A stretch of DNA of 64,000 bases from contig NZ_CP022540.1 in the NCBI RefSeq assembly GCF_002237555.1, positions 1,992,501-2,056,500 of the forward strand. The letters run 5' to 3'. The position numbers were made by a program, and so were the translations under genes. The notes below the pieces were generated by a model. It did no database searches. It was not told the origin of the DNA and worked only from the letters and a program-made list of their open reading frames with translations. Origin of the DNA: Antarctobacter heliothermus. GTDB lineage: Bacteria; Pseudomonadota; Alphaproteobacteria; Rhodobacterales; Rhodobacteraceae. Shown piece by piece: positions 45,732 to 54,659 of the stretch (the first letter of the stretch is position 1; each line of letters begins with the position of its first letter).

Positions 45732-46154
45732 TCAGGGCTGAAGGTGCCGCGCGCGGGCACCGCGTTCGATTGCGGCGGCGTGCAGGCGGTCCAGATTGAG
45801 CTCATAACGAATCTCTTCGAGCAGGCGCAGCTCTGCTTCGCGCAACGTGCCGTCGGCGGCGGCCACGTCACAGGCCAGTGCATATGCCGTCTCGAACAAC
45901 CGTTCGGGCAGGTTGTCGCGGATCAAACCAAACAGCGCATCAAGCCCGTCTTCCTGATCGAAGAGTTCGAAAATCAGGCTGGACATGGTGCGGACACGGT
46001 CGGCATCGTAATCGGCAAAGATCGGCAGCAAGTTCACGGCGCTTTCGATCTTGATCAACTCGGCGGTGCGGACGTTCTCGTCCGAGGCCGAGACGGCGAT
46101 CATCAGCGCCACAAGGCAATCCTGCGGGCTGAGCGGTTGGGTGTCGTCGGTCAT
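45732..46154 (-). CDS. TerB-family tellurite-resistance-like protein
   Basis: A 140-residue product from ATG 46154 (GAGGCCTCAG upstream); a longer reading frame to 46244 lacks a better start. The helical pattern DCLVALMIAVSASDENVRTAELIKIESAVNLLPIF, LFETAYALACDVAAADGTLREAELRLLEEIRYEL is that of TerB/DjlA-like bundles, with acidic residues in A-A-A-D-G-T-L-R-E. TerB-like proteins appear in stress responses; the name reflects family, not proven tellurite resistance. It is divergent from lysK. Confidence 0.82.
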   Translation of the reverse strand: MTDDTQPLSPQDCLVALMIAVSASDENVRTAELIKIESAVNLLPIFADYDADRVRTMSSLIFELFDQEDGLDALFGLIRDNLPERLFETAYALACDVAAADGTLREAELRLLEEIRYELNLDRLHAAAIERGARARHLQP

Positions 46155-46255
46155 CTGAGGCCTCGGGTTGTTTGCGGCGATGCAGCGCAATTTATTGACG
46201 CAGACCCCAAGGAGCAATAGGAAGCGCGCGCAACATTTCCCCAAGGAGAACTGAA

Positions 46256-47833
46256 ATGTCCGATCTGCGCGACGCGGCGATGAGTGCTAAGGCCTGGCCG
46301 TTCGAAGAGGCGCGCCGGATCTTGAAACGGTATGAAAAAGCGCCCCCCGAAAAGGGTTATGTGCTTTTCGAGACCGGCTATGGTCCCTCGGGTTTGCCGC
46401 ATATCGGTACCTTTGGTGAGGTTCTGCGGACCACCATGATCCGCCGCGCGTTTGAGACGATGTCAGACATTCCGACGCGGCTGATCTGTTTTTCGGATGA
46501 TCTGGACGGGATGCGCAAGGTTCCGGGCAATGTCCCTCATCAAGAGATGTTGCAGGAGCATTTGCAAAAGCCGCTGACATCGGTGCCCGATCCGTTTGGC
46601 ACGCACGACAGCTTTGGCGATCATAATAACGCGATGCTGCGGCGGTTTCTGGACACCTTCGGGTTCGACTATGAGTTCTATTCGGCAACAGAGTTCTACC
46701 GTACCGGCCAGTTCGACGAGACGCTGATGCTGGCCGCGGAACGCTATGATGACGTGATGAAGATCATGCTGAAGTCGCTGCGCGAAGAGCGCCGTCAGAC
46801 CTATTCGATCTTCCTGCCGATCCACCCGGAAACCGGCCGCGTGCTGTACGTTCCGATGAAAAACGTCGATGCGGCAAAGGGCGAGATTACCTTTGACGAT
46901 GAGACCGGGCGCGAATGGACGCTGCCGATCACAGGCGGCAACGTCAAGTTGCAGTGGAAGCCGGACTTTGGCGCGCGCTGGGCTGCGCTTGGCGTCGACT
47001 TTGAGATGTACGGCAAGGACCATTCGACCAACACGCCGATTTATGACGGCATCTGCCGGGCGCTGGGCGCAAGGGCGCCCGAGCATTTCACCTATGAGTT
47101 GTTCCTTGACGACAAGGGGCAGAAGATCTCCAAATCGTCGGGCAACGGCATTTCGATCGATGAGTGGCTGACCTATGCCTCGACCGAGTCGCTGTCCTTT
47201 TTCATGTTCCAAAAGCCCAAGACAGCAAAGCGGATGTACTTTGACGTCATCCCCAAGGCGATGGACGAATATCACCAGCAACTGCGTGCCTATGCGACGC
47301 AGGATCTGAAGGCGCAACTGTCGAACCCGGTCTGGCATATTCACGGCGGCGACGTGCCGGAATCGAAGATGGTTGTGCCGTTCTCGATGCTGCTGAATCT
47401 TGCCAGCGCTGCGGGAGCCGAAGACAAGGATACGCTGTGGGGCTTTATCCGTCGCTATGCGCCGGATGCCACGGCAGAGACCCATCCGGATCTGGATGCG
47501 GCGGCGGGCTATGCGGTGAAGTACTGCGAAGACTTCGTTCTGCCGAACAAGACCTTCCGCGCGCCGGATGAGAAAGAACGCGCTGCGATGTCCGATCTGG
47601 CCGCGCAGCTAAAGGCGCATGACGGGGCGACGGACGACGAGACGCTGCAATCGATGGTCTTTGCCGTCGGCAAGGCGCATGAGTTCGAGAACCTGCGCGA
47701 CTGGTTCAAGGCGCTCTACGAGGTGCTGTTGGGGCAGAGCCAGGGACCGCGCTTTGGCGGGTTTATCGCGCTCTACGGCGTGGATGAAACCGTGGCCCTG
47801 ATCGAAAAGGGGCTGTCAGGCGATTTGGGCTGA
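46256..47833 (+). CDS. lysS: Lysyl-tRNA synthetase, class I
   Basis: A 525-residue class I lysyl-tRNA synthetase (LysRS1). The HIGH-like motif is [23 protein letters not shown] and the KMSKS-like motif is [21 protein letters not shown]-terminal [18 protein letters not shown] and the all-helical C-terminal domain complete it. This archaeal-type enzyme replaces the class II LysRS in most alphaproteobacteria. Gene symbols in use are lysS or lysK. Ribosome binding site AAGGAGAA is clear. Confidence 0.95.
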   Translation: MSDLRDAAMSAKAWPFEEARRILKRYEKAPPEKGYVLFETGYGPSGLPHIGTFGEVLRTTMIRRAFETMSDIPTRLICFSDDLDGMRKVPGNVPHQEMLQEHLQKPLTSVPDPFGTHDSFGDHNNAMLRRFLDTFGFDYEFYSATEFYRTGQFDETLMLAAERYDDVMKIMLKSLREERRQTYSIFLPIHPETGRVLYVPMKNVDAAKGEITFDDETGREWTLPITGGNVKLQWKPDFGARWAALGVDFEMYGKDHSTNTPIYDGICRALGARAPEHFTYELFLDDKGQKISKSSGNGISIDEWLTYASTESLSFFMFQKPKTAKRMYFDVIPKAMDEYHQQLRAYATQDLKAQLSNPVWHIHGGDVPESKMVVPFSMLLNLASAAGAEDKDTLWGFIRRYAPDATAETHPDLDAAAGYAVKYCEDFVLPNKTFRAPDEKERAAMSDLAAQLKAHDGATDDETLQSMVFAVGKAHEFENLRDWFKALYEVLLGQSQGPRFGGFIALYGVDETVALIEKGLSGDLG

Positions 47834-47896
47834 CACCTTTGGTTTTGACCTGATCTCTTCGTGGCCTACCTTAGCGTAAGCCGCGAGGAGAGAGAC

Positions 47897-48313
47897 ATGC
47901 GCAAACTGATGATCGGGCTGGCCATGGCGGCGAGCCTTGCAGGGGCGGTCCGGGCGCAGGACGCCCTGACGCCGAACCCGCAGATCCAAGGCAGTATTCA
48001 GGGTCAGATTGACGCCTTTCAAAGCGACGATTTCGTGACTGCCTTTGAGTTTGCCAGCCCGGGCATTCGGGGCACCTTTCGCACGCCAGAGAACTTTGGC
48101 GCGATGGTGCAGCAGGGCTATCCGATGGTCTGGCGCCCGCAGGACGTGCGCTTTGGTCCGTTGCGTGAGATCGACGGCGGGCTGTGGCAGCAGGTGCTGA
48201 TTCAGGACACGACGGGTCAGAGCTATATCGTGGAATACCGCATGGAGCAGGTGGGCAGCGATTGGCGGATATCGGGGGTCAAGGTGATCCCGGCACCGGG
48301 CCTGTCGACCTGA
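47897..48313 (+). CDS. DUF4864 exported protein
   Basis: A 138-residue product from ATG 47897 (GAGGAGAGAG upstream). A signal peptide (RKLMIGLAMAASLAGAVRAQ) is followed by a small alpha/beta domain resembling DUF4864: IQGSIQGQIDAFQSDDFVTAFEFASPGIRGTFRTPENFGAMVQQGYPMVWRPQDVRF and later VEYRMEQVGSDWRISGVKV. The fold is probably NTF2-like (cystatin-like). Function is unknown. It is convergent with the beta-barrel-like protein gene downstream. Confidence 0.83.
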   Translation: MRKLMIGLAMAASLAGAVRAQDALTPNPQIQGSIQGQIDAFQSDDFVTAFEFASPGIRGTFRTPENFGAMVQQGYPMVWRPQDVRFGPLREIDGGLWQQVLIQDTTGQSYIVEYRMEQVGSDWRISGVKVIPAPGLST

Positions 48314-48342
48314 CGGTGACGGGGGCGGCAGCTTCAATAGGT

Positions 48343-49017
48343 TTAGAAGTCGGTCCAGACGCCGATCTTGAGCCCCATGGATGCGTCTCCGGTCAATCCC
48401 CAAGTGACCCCGGTTTCCAGTTTCATCGGCCCCCGCAGTGGTAGCACAAGCGACGGCGCCACGCGCACAAACGGATCGCGCCCATCGGGCTGGCCGGTCT
48501 GGACTTGAAGGATCAGTTTACGGTCCTTGGACAGGTTGCGCCCCCATGTCATGTCCAGCTTGAAATCGGTGTGGCCCGAGTCGACATAGCTCTCGGCCAC
48601 GCTGTCGATCGAGAGCCAGCCGTTCTTGAGGCCCCATCCGACGGAAAGACCGGGGCGGATGATGCGCTGGCTCGAAATGATGCCAAAACCAAACTGCGCT
48701 GACACCTGAGCGCCCTTTTCAGCTTGCCGCACAGGCCACTGGAAGAACAAGACCGTCTTCCCGCTGCCAGAGACCGAATGGCCAATGTCGGCCCCAAAGG
48801 TCAGTCGGTCGGTCAGTCCGTATTCCACATAAAGGGTCGAATAGTCATCCGTCGGGTCCTTGGACGTCCAAGTGCCCATGTCCTGCGGCCAGCCCAATCG
48901 CATCGACAGGCTGGCAAAACCGTCGCCCTGCTCGCGCGGCCATGCCCCGCCCTGCGCCGTGGAGGCGACAAGGCAGGTGAAAATGGAGCAGGCGATAAGG
49001 CGGGCGACTAGGGACAT
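48343..49017 (-). CDS. Predicted outer-membrane beta-barrel protein
   Basis: A 224-residue protein with a signal peptide (SLVARLIACSIFTCLVASTAQGG). The mature part alternates short amphipathic strands (FASLSMRLGWPQDMGTWTS, LYVEYGLTDRLTFGADIGHS, AQFGFGIISSQRIIRPGLSVGWGL, DFKLDMTWGRNLS, KLETGVTWGL) and ends in an aromatic residue (WTDF), as in outer-membrane barrels. No named family is recognised, although the pattern resembles the MetA-phenol-degradation-like porin group. Function unknown. Confidence 0.68.
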   Translation of the reverse strand: MSLVARLIACSIFTCLVASTAQGGAWPREQGDGFASLSMRLGWPQDMGTWTSKDPTDDYSTLYVEYGLTDRLTFGADIGHSVSGSGKTVLFFQWPVRQAEKGAQVSAQFGFGIISSQRIIRPGLSVGWGLKNGWLSIDSVAESYVDSGHTDFKLDMTWGRNLSKDRKLILQVQTGQPDGRDPFVRVAPSLVLPLRGPMKLETGVTWGLTGDASMGLKIGVWTDF

Positions 49018-49165
49018 CTGTGCTGCACGGCGGCGCCTCCGTTAAGGCATTGTTTACCAAGGTAGGGGCGGATTGGTTAACGATAGGTGAAGCAATCCGC
49101 CGGAGGGGCTGGATTCCCCCCGCGCGCGCGTGCAAGGTCGGTAAAGGCGGTGTGCGGGGGATATC

Positions 49166-49807
49166 ATGGCTGGACGGGTGATCACGGTCGCGCAGCAAAA
49201 GGGCGGCAGCGGAAAGACGACGCTGGCGGCGCATCTGGCGCTTGGCTTTCACGGTCAGGGCAAACGCGTGGCGGTGGTCGACCTTGATCCGCAGGGCAGC
49301 CTTGGCCGCTGGTTCATGACCCGGATCGAAAACGCGCCGGACAGTTGCGAGGGTCTGGAATTTGCGACCTCGTCAGCCTGGGGCATCTCCTACGAAGTGC
49401 GCAAGCTGTCGGCCTCCAATGACATTGTCATCATCGACACGCCGCCCAAGGCGGACAGCGATCTGCGTCCGGCGCTGCGGGTGGCGGATCTGGTGGTGGT
49501 GCCGGTGGCGGTCAGCCATGTGGATCTATGGGCGACCGAAGGCGTGCTGGATCTGGCCGCGCGGGAAAACTGTGCCACGCTGCTGGTGATGAACCGGACC
49601 CGCGTGGGCACGCGCCTGAATGCCGAGGTGGCAGAGGCAGCATCGCGCCTTGGGGCAGATGTGGCACGGGCGAGCCTTGGCAATCGTGTCGGCTATGCCG
49701 AGGCACTGGGGCAGGGGCGCGGCGCGCATGAGGGGATCAAGACGCCCGCCCGCGCCGAAATCGCCGCGCTGTTGCAGGAGGTGGCGGAGCGCCTTGGGAC
49801 CGGGTAA
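49166..49807 (+). CDS. ParA-family ATPase, orphan
   Basis: A 213-residue deviant-Walker ATPase: KGGSGKTTLAAHLALGFHGQGKRVAVVDLDPQGSLGRWF at the N-terminus (Walker A and A'), DIVIIDTPPKADSD (Walker B) and VVPVAVSHVDLWA. No ParB, HTH or parS sites lie nearby, and the usual chromosome-partition ParA is ~260 residues. Short orphan ParA proteins place or count cargo such as chemoreceptors, carboxysomes, or division factors, or act in plasmid-borne remnants; none of these roles is shown here. The next gene, 22 bp on, is probably its partner. Confidence 0.85.
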   Translation: MAGRVITVAQQKGGSGKTTLAAHLALGFHGQGKRVAVVDLDPQGSLGRWFMTRIENAPDSCEGLEFATSSAWGISYEVRKLSASNDIVIIDTPPKADSDLRPALRVADLVVVPVAVSHVDLWATEGVLDLAARENCATLLVMNRTRVGTRLNAEVAEAASRLGADVARASLGNRVGYAEALGQGRGAHEGIKTPARAEIAALLQEVAERLGTG

Positions 49808-49829
49808 AGGGGCGCCAAGGAGACGCCCG

Positions 49830-50672
49830 ATGACCGATCTTGACGCACTTTCCCAGTTGATCCGCTCCGACGCTCAGGCGCGGGGGCAGACGATTTCCCG
49901 CCTTGGCTATTTCTGCGCGCCGTTTCGCCCGGACAGCGGCCCGCTGTCGGACAAGGTGATCAAGGTCTATCGCGGCTTGCGCGACGTCGCGGCGCTGGAG
50001 CGGCTGCACCAGTGCCATGACGATTATGTCGACGCGCTCTTGGCGGGCGATGTGCCGATGCCGCAGACAGAGTTTCACCTGCTGGATCTCGACGGGGCCA
50101 AGGTGCCGGTGATCGTGCAGGAGGCGCTGCCGGTGGACAGCCTGATGCGCCCGCTGATGCAGGACGCGCCAGTCGAGGCCACGCTGGAGATGATGGAGGC
50201 GGCAGGGCAGGTCATCGCGCGCTTTTGGCATTGGGCCGAGGCGCAGGAGGGTCGGATCGGCTTTCACCCCTCGATCCGCAACTTTGCGATCATCGACGGC
50301 GGCGCGGTGTTTTTCGACACGTTCCCGCCGCTGATCCACTACTCCCGCGAAGAGATGGGCCGGATGCTGCTGACCTTTTCGGACAAGCGGTTGATGCGCG
50401 TGATCGGGCCGCTGATGCAGCGGCGGGTGACGGGCATTCAGGACGAATGGTATTCGCCGGCAGAGACGCTGGTGGGGCTGGTCGGGTCGGCCTGCCGGTT
50501 GCGGCCTGATCATGCGGCGGCCTATCTGGATTGGGGCCGTGATTTCGTTGGCCGTGAAATGACGCCTTGGGCCGATGAGGCGCTGGCCGGGCTGAACGCA
50601 CCGCCCAAACTGCCGGGCTACTGGACCGGGTTTCGCAAGCTGCTGGGCCTGCAGGGGGAGCCGAACGTCTGA
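49830..50672 (+). CDS. DUF6206-like protein, possible degenerate kinase fold
   Basis: A 280-residue protein from ATG 49830 (CAAGGAG upstream). It has no transmembrane or signal segment. Residues about 140-165 read AGQVIARFWHWAEAQ then GRIGFHPSIRNFAIIDGGAVFFDTFPPL; the H-P-S-x-x-N then I-D pattern resembles the catalytic loop of aminoglycoside/APH-like kinases (H-x-D-x-x-x-x-N, D-F) but without the catalytic Asp, so it may be a pseudokinase. DUF6206 is my best family guess. Genes ParA-DUF6206 being adjacent, with 22 bp between them, suggests joint function. Confidence 0.6.
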   Translation: MTDLDALSQLIRSDAQARGQTISRLGYFCAPFRPDSGPLSDKVIKVYRGLRDVAALERLHQCHDDYVDALLAGDVPMPQTEFHLLDLDGAKVPVIVQEALPVDSLMRPLMQDAPVEATLEMMEAAGQVIARFWHWAEAQEGRIGFHPSIRNFAIIDGGAVFFDTFPPLIHYSREEMGRMLLTFSDKRLMRVIGPLMQRRVTGIQDEWYSPAETLVGLVGSACRLRPDHAAAYLDWGRDFVGREMTPWADEALAGLNAPPKLPGYWTGFRKLLGLQGEPNV

Positions 50673-50763
50673 GGCCAGCGTTTCGGTAGCAATCGCGCAG
50701 AATGTCGCCGTGCCTGCGCCGTGACGGCTTGGCCTTTTGTGCGTGGGGAATTACGCCTTGGAC

Positions 50764-52965
50764 ATGCCAAGCAAGACTCCGGATTTCTTTGACACGGGCG
50801 CGCTGGTGGGCGTGCTGACCACGCAGCCGCTGGACCGGGTGCTGGATTATCGCGCGCCAGAGGGCGGGTGCTGGCAAGGGGCTTATGTCGAGGTGCCGCT
50901 GGGACCGCGCAAGGTGCTGGGCGTTGTCTGGGGGCCGGGGCGCGGTGATTTCGACGCCTCGAAGATTCGCGCCGTCAACCGCGTGCTGGATGTGGCCCCG
51001 ATGCGCGAAGAGATGCGGCTGTTCATCGAGAAATCCGCTGCCTACACTCTGACGCCTTTGACTGCGATGCTGCGACTGGCGACGCGGGCCCCGGGACTGG
51101 GCGATCCGCCGTCGATGCGCAAGGTGTACCGGCTGGGCGACGGAGAGCCGCCGCGCATGACCGATGCGCGGATGCGTGTGCTGGACGCGGCGCGTGAGAT
51201 GGGCGGCCTGTCACTGACGCTGAAGGAACTGGCAGAGGCGGCGGGGGTGACCACGTCGGTGGTCAAGGGGCTGGTCAAGAGCGGCGCGATCCTTGAGGAG
51301 GACACGCCGCGCGACACTGCCTTTGCCCGGCTGGACGCCGGCTATGGCGGCAAAGAGTTGACAGCGGATCAGGCTGCTGCGGCAGAAGTTCTGCGTAAGG
51401 GGCAGCGGGCCGGACGCTATGAGACTGTGCTGCTGAAAGGCGTGACCGGGTCTGGCAAGACCGAGGTCTATCTGGAGGCCGTGGCAGAAGCGTTGCGGCA
51501 GGGACGGCAGGCGCTGGTGCTGCTGCCGGAGATCGCCCTATCGGCAGAGTTCCTGACGCGGGTCGAGGCGCGCTTTGGCGCGCGCCCCGCCGAATGGCAT
51601 TCCGGTGTCACCATGACCGAACGGCGGCGGGTCTGGCGCATGGTCGGCGAAGGCAAGGCGCAGGTGGTGGTCGGCGCGCGCTCTGCACTGTTCCTGCCGT
51701 TCCAGAACCTTGGTGTGATCGTCGTCGATGAGGAACACGACACATCTTACAAGCAAGAGGATGGCGTCCTGTACAACGCCCGCGACATGGCGGTGCTGCG
51801 GGCGTCCATTTTGGGCGCGCAGGTGGTGCTGGCCTCGGCCACACCCGCGCTGGAAAGCTGGGCCAATGCGGACGCGGGCAAGTACAAGCGGCTGGTGCTG
51901 ACCTCACGCTTTGGCCCTGCGGTGATGCCTCAGATGCGGGCCTTGGACATGCGGGGTGAGGATTTGCCCTCGGGGACGTGGATTTCGCCGTCATTGCAGG
52001 CGGCGGTCCGGGTGCGGATGGAAAAGGGGGAGCAGGCGCTGCTGTTTCTGAACCGGCGCGGCTATGCGCCGGTGACGCTGTGCCGGGCCTGTGGCGAACA
52101 GATTGCATGCGATCATTGTGACGCGCGCATGGTAGAGCATCGTTTTCTCAAGCGGCTGATCTGTCATCAGTGCGGCGAAAGCAAACCCGTGCCAGAGGTT
52201 TGCCCGTCCTGTCAGGTCGAGGGCAAGCTGGCCGCCGTGGGGCCGGGGGTGGAACGGCTGGCCGAAGAGGCGACGGCGAAGTTTCCGGACGCTAGGATTG
52301 CGGTGCTGTCGTCAGACCTGTTCGGGACGGCGCGTGAATTGAAAGCACAGATTGAGACGATTGCGGCGGGTGGGGCGGATATCATCATCGGCACGCAACT
52401 GGTGGCGAAGGGGCACAACTTTCCCCATCTGACGCTGGTGGGGGTGATCGACGCGGACCTTGGCCTGCAAGGGTCCGACCTGCGCGCGGCCGAGCGGACC
52501 TTTCAATTGATGCGGCAGGTGGCGGGGCGTGCGGGGCGGGCGGAAAAGCCGGGGCAGGCGCTGTTGCAGACCTTTCAGCCTGAGCATCCGGTGATCCGGG
52601 CCATTCTGGCGGGCGATGAAGAGGCGTTCTGGAAGGCCGAGGCGGATGAGCGGCGACTGGCGGGGATGCCGCCCTATGGGCGGCTGGCCGGGATCATCCT
52701 GTCCGGCGGGGATGTGGCCCGCGTCTTTGATCTGGGCAATTATCTGGCCCGCAACGATGCGGCCCTGCGGCGGGTCGATGCGGTGGTCTGGGGGCCTGCG
52801 CCCGCGCCCATCGCAAGGGTGAGGGGGCGGCATCGGGTGCGGCTGCTGGTGAAGGCCCCCAAGGGGGTGGCCCTGCAGGGGGCGCTGGCGGACTGGGCCG
52901 GACAGGTCAAGTTGACGGGCGATCTGCGCATGGCGATCGACATCGATCCGCAGAGCTTTTTCTGA
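50764..52965 (+). CDS. priA: Primosomal helicase PriA
   Basis: A 733-residue protein from ATG 50764; a longer reading frame adds nine unlikely residues. The N-terminal 3'-DNA-binding domain begins FFDTGALVGVLTTQPLDRVLDYRAPEG. The helicase core has Walker A GVTGSGKTEVYL (about 242-253), the DEAH-type motif VIVDEEHDTSYK, and motifs VLASATPALESW. The zinc-binding module CRACGEQIACDHCDARM ... CHQCGESKPVPEVCPSCQ supplies eight Cys. Motifs V and VI are visible as DIIIGTQLVAKGHNFPHLTLVGVID and QVAGRAGRAE. It restarts stalled replication forks. Confidence 0.95.
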   Translation: MPSKTPDFFDTGALVGVLTTQPLDRVLDYRAPEGGCWQGAYVEVPLGPRKVLGVVWGPGRGDFDASKIRAVNRVLDVAPMREEMRLFIEKSAAYTLTPLTAMLRLATRAPGLGDPPSMRKVYRLGDGEPPRMTDARMRVLDAAREMGGLSLTLKELAEAAGVTTSVVKGLVKSGAILEEDTPRDTAFARLDAGYGGKELTADQAAAAEVLRKGQRAGRYETVLLKGVTGSGKTEVYLEAVAEALRQGRQALVLLPEIALSAEFLTRVEARFGARPAEWHSGVTMTERRRVWRMVGEGKAQVVVGARSALFLPFQNLGVIVVDEEHDTSYKQEDGVLYNARDMAVLRASILGAQVVLASATPALESWANADAGKYKRLVLTSRFGPAVMPQMRALDMRGEDLPSGTWISPSLQAAVRVRMEKGEQALLFLNRRGYAPVTLCRACGEQIACDHCDARMVEHRFLKRLICHQCGESKPVPEVCPSCQVEGKLAAVGPGVERLAEEATAKFPDARIAVLSSDLFGTARELKAQIETIAAGGADIIIGTQLVAKGHNFPHLTLVGVIDADLGLQGSDLRAAERTFQLMRQVAGRAGRAEKPGQALLQTFQPEHPVIRAILAGDEEAFWKAEADERRLAGMPPYGRLAGIILSGGDVARVFDLGNYLARNDAALRRVDAVVWGPAPAPIARVRGRHRVRLLVKAPKGVALQGALADWAGQVKLTGDLRMAIDIDPQSFF

Positions 52966-53669
52966 GGGATCGAACCATCTGTCCACGCGTGGACAGGGTG
53001 GGTGACGTAACGTCTTCAATAACTTGCAGAGACGGTTTTACTTTTACTTTACCTTTGGCCCGCCAGCATGAGCGCGGAAATCCTGCCGCCGCCAAGGGAT
53101 TTCAGCGTCATTCCATGGGGCACTTGATCAGCAGATACAGAGGGCTGCGGTGCCACATCTTGACCCGACGCTAATGGGATTTGGCCCGTTCCGCCGCTGG
53201 ACAGGTGTCGCAAAGCGCGCGGCTGACGCGGATAGGCCGGGATAGTTGGCATTCCGAAGGGTGGCGCGGAACATTGCCCCGCCCAGATTTTCGTCGACGC
53301 CGCCAGTGTCGAGTTTGAGCGGCGTCAGTCAGTGCTGGAATTTGCACCGCGCCGCCTGTTCAGGTAGGGCGCGTTGATCGTGTCGGTGTTACCACTGCCT
53401 GCAAAGGCGCGAACCCAACCCCATCGCTGCGTGAAAACCCGCGGCAAAAGCCAGCGTCGGCACCAGCAGGCCCTGCGCAAGGCGGGTGGCAGGCCGGTGG
53501 TGTGACCGCGCATCGGATCACCGGTTTTCCGATATTTCCTGTCGCGGCAAGGACAAACTCCGGCATTGCAGCCACGCGGCCCAGAAATCACGCGACCAAA
53601 GCGCCACAACAAAGGGAGTTTTCCGGGGTCGCCTTGTTTGTACGCTTGGCCGTCTCTACATCGCCAGCC
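52966..53669. other. 704-bp gap after priA, no convincing gene
   Basis: Contains an 18-bp perfect palindrome (52979-52996), a weak 8-bp inverted repeat (GACGCCGC/GCGGCGTC, about 53296-53326) and short open frames on both strands. The frames have no family resemblance or convincing ribosome binding sites. In several related genomes ATP-synthase genes follow priA, but they are absent here. The region may be regulatory or a decayed gene. Confidence 0.5.
52979..52996. repeat. 18-bp perfect palindrome
   Basis: CTGTCCACG followed directly by CGTGGACAG, 13 bp after the priA stop codon. There is no loop and no T-tract, so it looks more like a binding site for a dimeric protein than a terminator. Confidence 0.55.
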
Positions 53670-54467
53670 ATGAGACGTTGGATCCCCTTTCTGAAATCCT
53701 CACCACGGGTGTCGGTTGTGCGCCTGCAAGGTGCCATCGGCGTGCCCGGCCGATCCAGTATCAGCGACCGTTCGGTCGCGGGCATGCTGGAAAAGGCCTT
53801 TAAGTCCAAACCGGACGCTGTCGCGCTGGAAATCAACTCACCCGGCGGTTCGCCGGTGCAAAGTTCCCTGATCGGGGCGCGCATCCGGCGGTTGGCAGAG
53901 GAAACCGGGGTGCCAGTGATCGCCTTTGTCGAGGACGTGGCGGCCTCTGGCGGGTATTGGATCGCCTCTGCGGCGGATGAAATTATTGCCGATCCCAGTT
54001 CGATCCTTGGGTCTATCGGGGTCATTTCATCGGGTTTTGGCGCGTCAGAGTTCCTGCAACGGCACGGCATTGAACGGCGCGTGCACACCGCTGGCAAATC
54101 CAAGAGCATGTTGGACCCGTTCCGCCCGGAAAAGCCGGAGGACGTGGCCCGCCTGACCCGGTTGCTGGAACAATTGCACGGCACGTTCATTGCCCAGATC
54201 CGGGAGCGGCGCGGTGACAAACTGACCGAGAACCCGGATCTGTTCACCGGCGAGGTCTGGATTGGGCAAGCGGCGGTGGATGAGGGGCTGGCGGATGGCA
54301 TCGGCCATCTGGTGCCCGCGATGAAGGCGCGTTTTGGCGACAAGGTGCGTTTCAAACGCTTTGAGCAGCGCAAGCCGCTGATCCCGCGGCTGGGCGCGCA
54401 GGCGGTGCAGGGCACGCTGGGCGAGATCGAGGAACGCGCGGAATACGCGCGGTTTGGTCTGTCTTGA
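53670..54467 (+). CDS. S49-family serine peptidase (SohB/SppA-like)
   Basis: A 265-residue product from ATG 53670; the longer open frame to 53502 is not supported. It begins MRRWIPFLKSSPRVSVVRLQGAIG and has LEINSPGGSPVQSS, then FVEDVAASGGYWIAS with the probable nucleophile Ser93, and TAGKSKSMLDPF with the probable general base Lys145 (spacing 52, as in bacterial SppA). It lacks a convincing transmembrane anchor, being the short single-domain form. SppA-type proteases digest signal peptides or membrane-protein fragments. The next gene overlaps by 4 nt. Confidence 0.88.
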   Translation: MRRWIPFLKSSPRVSVVRLQGAIGVPGRSSISDRSVAGMLEKAFKSKPDAVALEINSPGGSPVQSSLIGARIRRLAEETGVPVIAFVEDVAASGGYWIASAADEIIADPSSILGSIGVISSGFGASEFLQRHGIERRVHTAGKSKSMLDPFRPEKPEDVARLTRLLEQLHGTFIAQIRERRGDKLTENPDLFTGEVWIGQAAVDEGLADGIGHLVPAMKARFGDKVRFKRFEQRKPLIPRLGAQAVQGTLGEIEERAEYARFGLS

Positions 54468-54658
54468 TCGTCAAGATCGTCGCCCTGTTCCTGGCGTTCA
54501 TCGCTGTGTTGGGGTTCTTTGGAAAATTGCGTGTGCCGGGGGCGCGGCAGTTGGGCCAGTTGCGTGACCGCGCGCGGCTGAAGGCCAAGAAATGTCCGCA
54601 CTGCGGCCGGCACAAGATCGGCAAGGGGCCCTGCGACTGCCGAAAGGGGAAGACCTGA
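54464..54658 (+). CDS. Small membrane protein with Cys-rich tail
   Basis: A 64-residue protein from TTG 54464, overlapping the S49 peptidase stop (TTGATC). One transmembrane helix (about 3-19) is followed by a basic stretch RQLGQLRDRARLKAKK and four Cys-type positions: CPHCGRHKIGKGPCDCRKG, a probable zinc ribbon or knuckle. The overlap suggests translational coupling with the peptidase. No function is known to me. Confidence 0.65.
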   Translation: MIVKIVALFLAFIAVLGFFGKLRVPGARQLGQLRDRARLKAKKCPHCGRHKIGKGPCDCRKGKT

Positions 54659-54659
54659 G

